Source of the DNA: Alphaproteobacteria bacterium
Lineage (GTDB): Bacteria; Pseudomonadota; Alphaproteobacteria; Thalassobaculales; Thalassobaculaceae
DNA length: 8,043 nt
Assembly: GCA_028822575.1 (NCBI GenBank)
Contig: JAPKDN010000124.1
Coordinates: forward strand, 1 to 8,043
Reading direction: 5' to 3'
The notes under the pieces are model-generated. The model saw nothing but the letters and a program-made list of their open reading frames with translations, was not told the origin of the DNA and made no database searches. The position numbers and the translations under genes are program-made. Shown piece by piece: positions 5,855-8,043 of the stretch. Positions within the stretch are counted from its first letter, which is position 1. Each line of letters starts with the position of its first letter.

Positions 5855-7387
5855 TTAGTCGTAAGCCACGTGCATCAACCACAGCGCCACGTCCGGGAAC
5901 GCCAGCACGGTGACCACGCCTAGCGCCTGCAGAATCACGAACGGAATGATTCCCTTGTAGATCGACTGGATTTTAATTTCCTTGGGCGCGATTCCCTTCA
6001 TATAGAACAAAGCGAATCCGAAGGGTGGCGTCAGGAACGACGTTTGCAAGTTCACCGCCAAAAGAATGATGAACCAGAACTTGATGTCGGCGTGGGGAAC
6101 GTGGGCGCCAAAATCCATCTGGATTATCAACGGCGTGAACACAGGCAGCACTATCAATGTAATCTCAAGAAAATCTAGAAAGAAGCCTAGAAAAAACACT
6201 ATCACCATGATCAGGATCAGCATGCCCCATGGGCCCAGGCCAGCCTTTTCGATGATCAAATGCTCGACCACGTCGTCACCGCCCAGCGAGCGATAGACAT
6301 AGGCGAAACAGGTCGCACTGATCACGATGAAGAAGATCATCGAAACCGTTCGCGCCGCGGAATGGCATACCGAAACCAGGGTCCCCCTGGACAGACGGCC
6401 GTTGACTAGGGCCAGGATTGTCGCCCCGAACGCACCGACGGCGCCAGCCTCAGAAGGCGTGGCGAATCCGAAAAGGATCGAGCCCTTGATCAACGAAATC
6501 AGAAAGACCGGCGGCAGGAAGCTGCGCGCCACCAACGGGCCCATCTCGCCCTTGGGAATGTTGAGCAGGTGGCGCGGCAGGGGTGGCGCAAGGCTTGGCT
6601 TGAGCGACGCCAGAGTAGCGACGTAAATCAGATAGAACAGCGCAAGAGTCAAGCCAGGCACGACCGCGGCCATAAAGACGTTACCAACGGAGATCGCCAT
6701 CAGATCCGCCATGATGATCAGCATGATACTGGGCGGTATGAGAATGCCGAGGGTTCCGGACGCCGCGATCACGCCGGTGGCCAGCGCATGGCTGTAGCCT
6801 TGCCGCATCATCGTCGGCAGCGCCAACGCGGTCATCATCGTAACCGAGGCGCCGATGATGCCGGTCATCGCCGCAAGAACCGTACCCATAACGGTAACCG
6901 CGAGCGCGAGCGCGCCAGGAACACGGCGCAACAGCACTTGCACGCAATACAGCAAATCGTTCGCGATGCCGCTACGCTCCAGCATCACGCCCATGAACAC
7001 GAAAGCTGGAACCGCGACGAGAACCAAGTTCTCGGCCGCCGTGCCCCAAATCCTGGGAACGAAATTGAAAAACTCAATGAGCGAGAAGATGTCGAGCCAA
7101 TAGCCGAATATGCCAAAAGCCATCGACAAACCGCCTAGGATGAACGCGACCGGATAGCCGGAAAACAGCAGCATCGCCAGGGTCAAGAACATGGCGATCG
7201 AGATATATTCCTGAACCACCTGATAGACGGCCTGGCCTCGGGCGACTTGGTCCATGGCCATGACATTGCTGGACTCGTAGGTAACAGCCGCGATCCCGAT
7301 TGCCAGGATGATCCCGACGAAAACAATCATGATGGCCACGACCTTGCCTTCGGACGACGGATGCCCCTCGGTCTCTGATTGAGCCAT
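5855..7387 (-). CDS. dctM: TRAP transporter large permease subunit DctM, copy 1
   Basis: The protein has 510 residues and belongs to the same DctM subgroup as the next gene, with the same core motifs one residue later (GIIGASVT, GTLGILIPPSI, ATPSEAGAVGAFGA, LQTSFLTPPFGF). An extra N-terminal helix lies at about 15-38. I chose ATG 7387 (MAQSETEG) rather than the GTG at 7453. It gives the same length and alignment as the paralogue, has AAGGGTGG about five bases upstream, and avoids a 22-residue leader with no counterpart. The last 65-residue block before the C-terminus (from DIKFW to LAFP) is identical to copy 2 in protein but differs at many third codon positions, so the duplication is not recent. 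No dctQ adjoins this copy. It may share the single DctQ and DctP or have partners elsewhere. No stop or frameshift is seen. Confidence 0.97.
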   Translation of the reverse strand: MAQSETEGHPSSEGKVVAIMIVFVGIILAIGIAAVTYESSNVMAMDQVARGQAVYQVVQEYISIAMFLTLAMLLFSGYPVAFILGGLSMAFGIFGYWLDIFSLIEFFNFVPRIWGTAAENLVLVAVPAFVFMGVMLERSGIANDLLYCVQVLLRRVPGALALAVTVMGTVLAAMTGIIGASVTMMTALALPTMMRQGYSHALATGVIAASGTLGILIPPSIMLIIMADLMAISVGNVFMAAVVPGLTLALFYLIYVATLASLKPSLAPPLPRHLLNIPKGEMGPLVARSFLPPVFLISLIKGSILFGFATPSEAGAVGAFGATILALVNGRLSRGTLVSVCHSAARTVSMIFFIVISATCFAYVYRSLGGDDVVEHLIIEKAGLGPWGMLILIMVIVFFLGFFLDFLEITLIVLPVFTPLIIQMDFGAHVPHADIKFWFIILLAVNLQTSFLTPPFGFALFYMKGIAPKEIKIQSIYKGIIPFVILQALGVVTVLAFPDVALWLMHVAYD

Positions 7388-7462
7388 TTCTTCCACCCTT
7401 GCTGATATTCCGCAGGCTCTATACCACTCGCCGCCATCGTGGTGAAGGATCACTGTGGGGGT

Positions 7463-7476
7463 ATCACACGTGAGAT
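7463..7476. promoter_or_regulatory. imperfect palindrome upstream of dctM copy 1, possible operator
   Basis: ATCACACGTGAGAT reads as an inverted repeat with one mismatched pair and lies about 76 bases before the dctM copy 1 start, downstream of the dctP terminator. Its size suits a dimeric regulator site, but no promoter hexamers are clear beside it. Confidence 0.2.
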
Positions 7477-7542
7477 CGCTTCGATTGAAATGCGCGGGTC
7501 CAAGGCACGCCCCACCACTCCAGGGTCTATCACGCCGGGTCC

Positions 7543-7572
7543 AAAAAAACCGGGGGCCCCGAAGGACCCCCG
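7543..7572 (-). terminator. strong Rho-independent terminator after dctP
   Basis: On the - strand, CGGGGGTCC, a TTCG tetraloop, and GGGCCCCCG form a nine-pair stem with one G-U pair, followed within two bases by seven T. It lies 49 bases after the dctP stop and 155 bases before the dctM copy 1 start. It therefore separates the binding-protein gene from the permease genes, allowing DctP to be made in excess by partial readthrough, or meaning that the permeases have their own promoter. Confidence 0.88.
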
Positions 7573-7587
7573 ATCACTTTCTCCGGC

Positions 7588-7606
7588 CTCGCGTGAGATA
7601 CGCGAG
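7588..7606 (-). other. short hairpin between dctP stop and terminator
   Basis: CTCGCGT (7588-7594) pairs exactly with ACGCGAG (7600-7606) around a five-base loop. It begins 15 bases after the dctP stop and precedes the main terminator. It has no T-run and could protect the dctP transcript from 3' exonucleases. Confidence 0.45.
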
Positions 7607-7621
7607 AGCCCTTAAAAGTTG

Positions 7622-8043
7622 TTAATCGATGTAGGACGCTTTGAGTGACTGAGCGTCGCCCCAAAGCTTGTAGACCTTACGGAAAGCAAGGTAGCTATCG
7701 GCGAACTCCTTGAAGGTCGCGTCCGCGGCGGACTCTTCCTCCAGAACTTCACGCCATGCTTTCTCGAAAGCACCGAGCTGTTCGTCGCTCCACCGGCGGT
7801 TGGTCACGCCATACTTTGTCTGCATGTCGAGCATCGCCTGCGGGTTCATCGCCTCGGTCTCGACCCATTCCGTCAACATGTTATGACGGCAGCCGACTTC
7901 CAGCATCGTCTTGTAAGCATCGGGAAGCGCGTCATGCTTCGGCTTGTTCACCAGAAGCTCGCCAACCGAAACTTGCTGATGCCAGCCCGGATAGTAGTTG
8001 TTCTTGGCGATCTGATAGAAGCCATAGTCCTTATCGATGTTAG
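7622..8043 (-). CDS. dctP: TRAP transporter substrate-binding protein DctP, C-terminal part (5' end outside window)
   Basis: The last 139 residues of a periplasmic TRAP binding protein are present; the frame is open to the window edge. The segment begins NIDKDYGFYQIAKNNYYPGW and has the YYPGWHQ block and the ELLVNKP strand of the mannitol/chloroaromatic (TakP-like) group. It ends with the long helix FADSYLAFRKVYKLWGDAQSL typical of this group. A GTG at 7951 (the Val of VNKPKHD) could be mistaken for a start, but homology runs through it. The signal peptide and most ligand-binding residues, including the conserved Arg that binds carboxylate ligands in this family, lie outside the window, so the substrate cannot be judged. 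This is the first gene of the visible locus and is followed by a strong terminator. Confidence 0.94.
   Translation of the reverse strand, partial: NIDKDYGFYQIAKNNYYPGWHQQVSVGELLVNKPKHDALPDAYKTMLEVGCRHNMLTEWVETEAMNPQAMLDMQTKYGVTNRRWSDEQLGAFEKAWREVLEEESAADATFKEFADSYLAFRKVYKLWGDAQSLKASYID

Noticed and set aside
6569..7138. 189-codon open frame on the + strand opposite dctM copy 1
   Set aside because: It has the same kind of Arg/His/Gln/Asn-rich antisense translation and no recognisable domain. The equivalent stretch opposite the paralogue does not keep the frame.
7388..7453. GTG start at 7453 for dctM copy 1, adding 22 residues
   Set aside because: The extension has no counterpart in the paralogue, while ATG 7387 has a purine-rich site upstream and gives a matching length.
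1..8043. CRISPR array, tRNA, rRNA, insertion sequence, toxin-antitoxin or defence genes
   Set aside because: I looked for regularly spaced repeats, transposase or integrase motifs, terminal inverted repeats and conserved RNA stretches and saw none.

Overview
The window looks like an alphaproteobacterium, probably close to the Rhodospirillales. This is inferred from moderately high GC with alphaproteobacterial codon choice, a flagellar-type lytic transglycosylase behind a sigma-54 promoter, and a TRAP transporter of the 'mannitol/chloroaromatic' (TakP-like) type. Nothing in the window proves the taxon.

Left part, + strand (1-1072): the last 40 residues of an unidentified protein end at 125. 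A 149-base gap follows, holding a near-consensus sigma-54 -24/-12 element immediately upstream of a strong ribosome binding site. Then comes a secreted, 265-residue SLT-domain lytic transglycosylase with a long basic C-terminal tail. The promoter type suggests regulated, possibly flagellar, expression.

Middle (1093-2174): a stretch with no intact gene that is a graveyard of two genes. On the - strand lies the C-terminal part of a BetA-type choline dehydrogenase (GMC oxidoreductase), broken by two stop codons and at least two frameshifts. On the + strand lies the C-terminal half of a HAD-superfamily phosphatase, with an upstream stop and a lost motif-IV aspartate. The two remnants meet near 1800, and both lack the N-terminal half. 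The simplest reading is that one deletion removed the shared promoter region and the 5' halves of a divergent gene pair, after which both remnants decayed.

Right part, - strand (8043-2202): a TRAP transporter locus, read right to left. It runs dctP (substrate-binding protein, C-terminal 139 residues only), a strong Rho-independent terminator, dctM copy 1, a 314-base spacer, dctM copy 2, dctQ, a perfect 11-bp hairpin, a 4-TM protein of 159 residues and a 2-TM protein of 123 residues. The two DctM proteins are about 87% identical over their last ~450 residues but differ in the first ~60. Only one DctQ and one DctP are visible. This gene order, with two large permeases and two small unrecognised membrane proteins after DctQ, is the most unusual part of the window. 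The binding protein captures solute in the periplasm, DctQ and DctM form the Na+- or H+-coupled permease, and the terminator after dctP would let the binding protein be made in excess. The substrate cannot be told from sequence alone.

No rRNA, tRNA, CRISPR array, transposase or integrase was seen.
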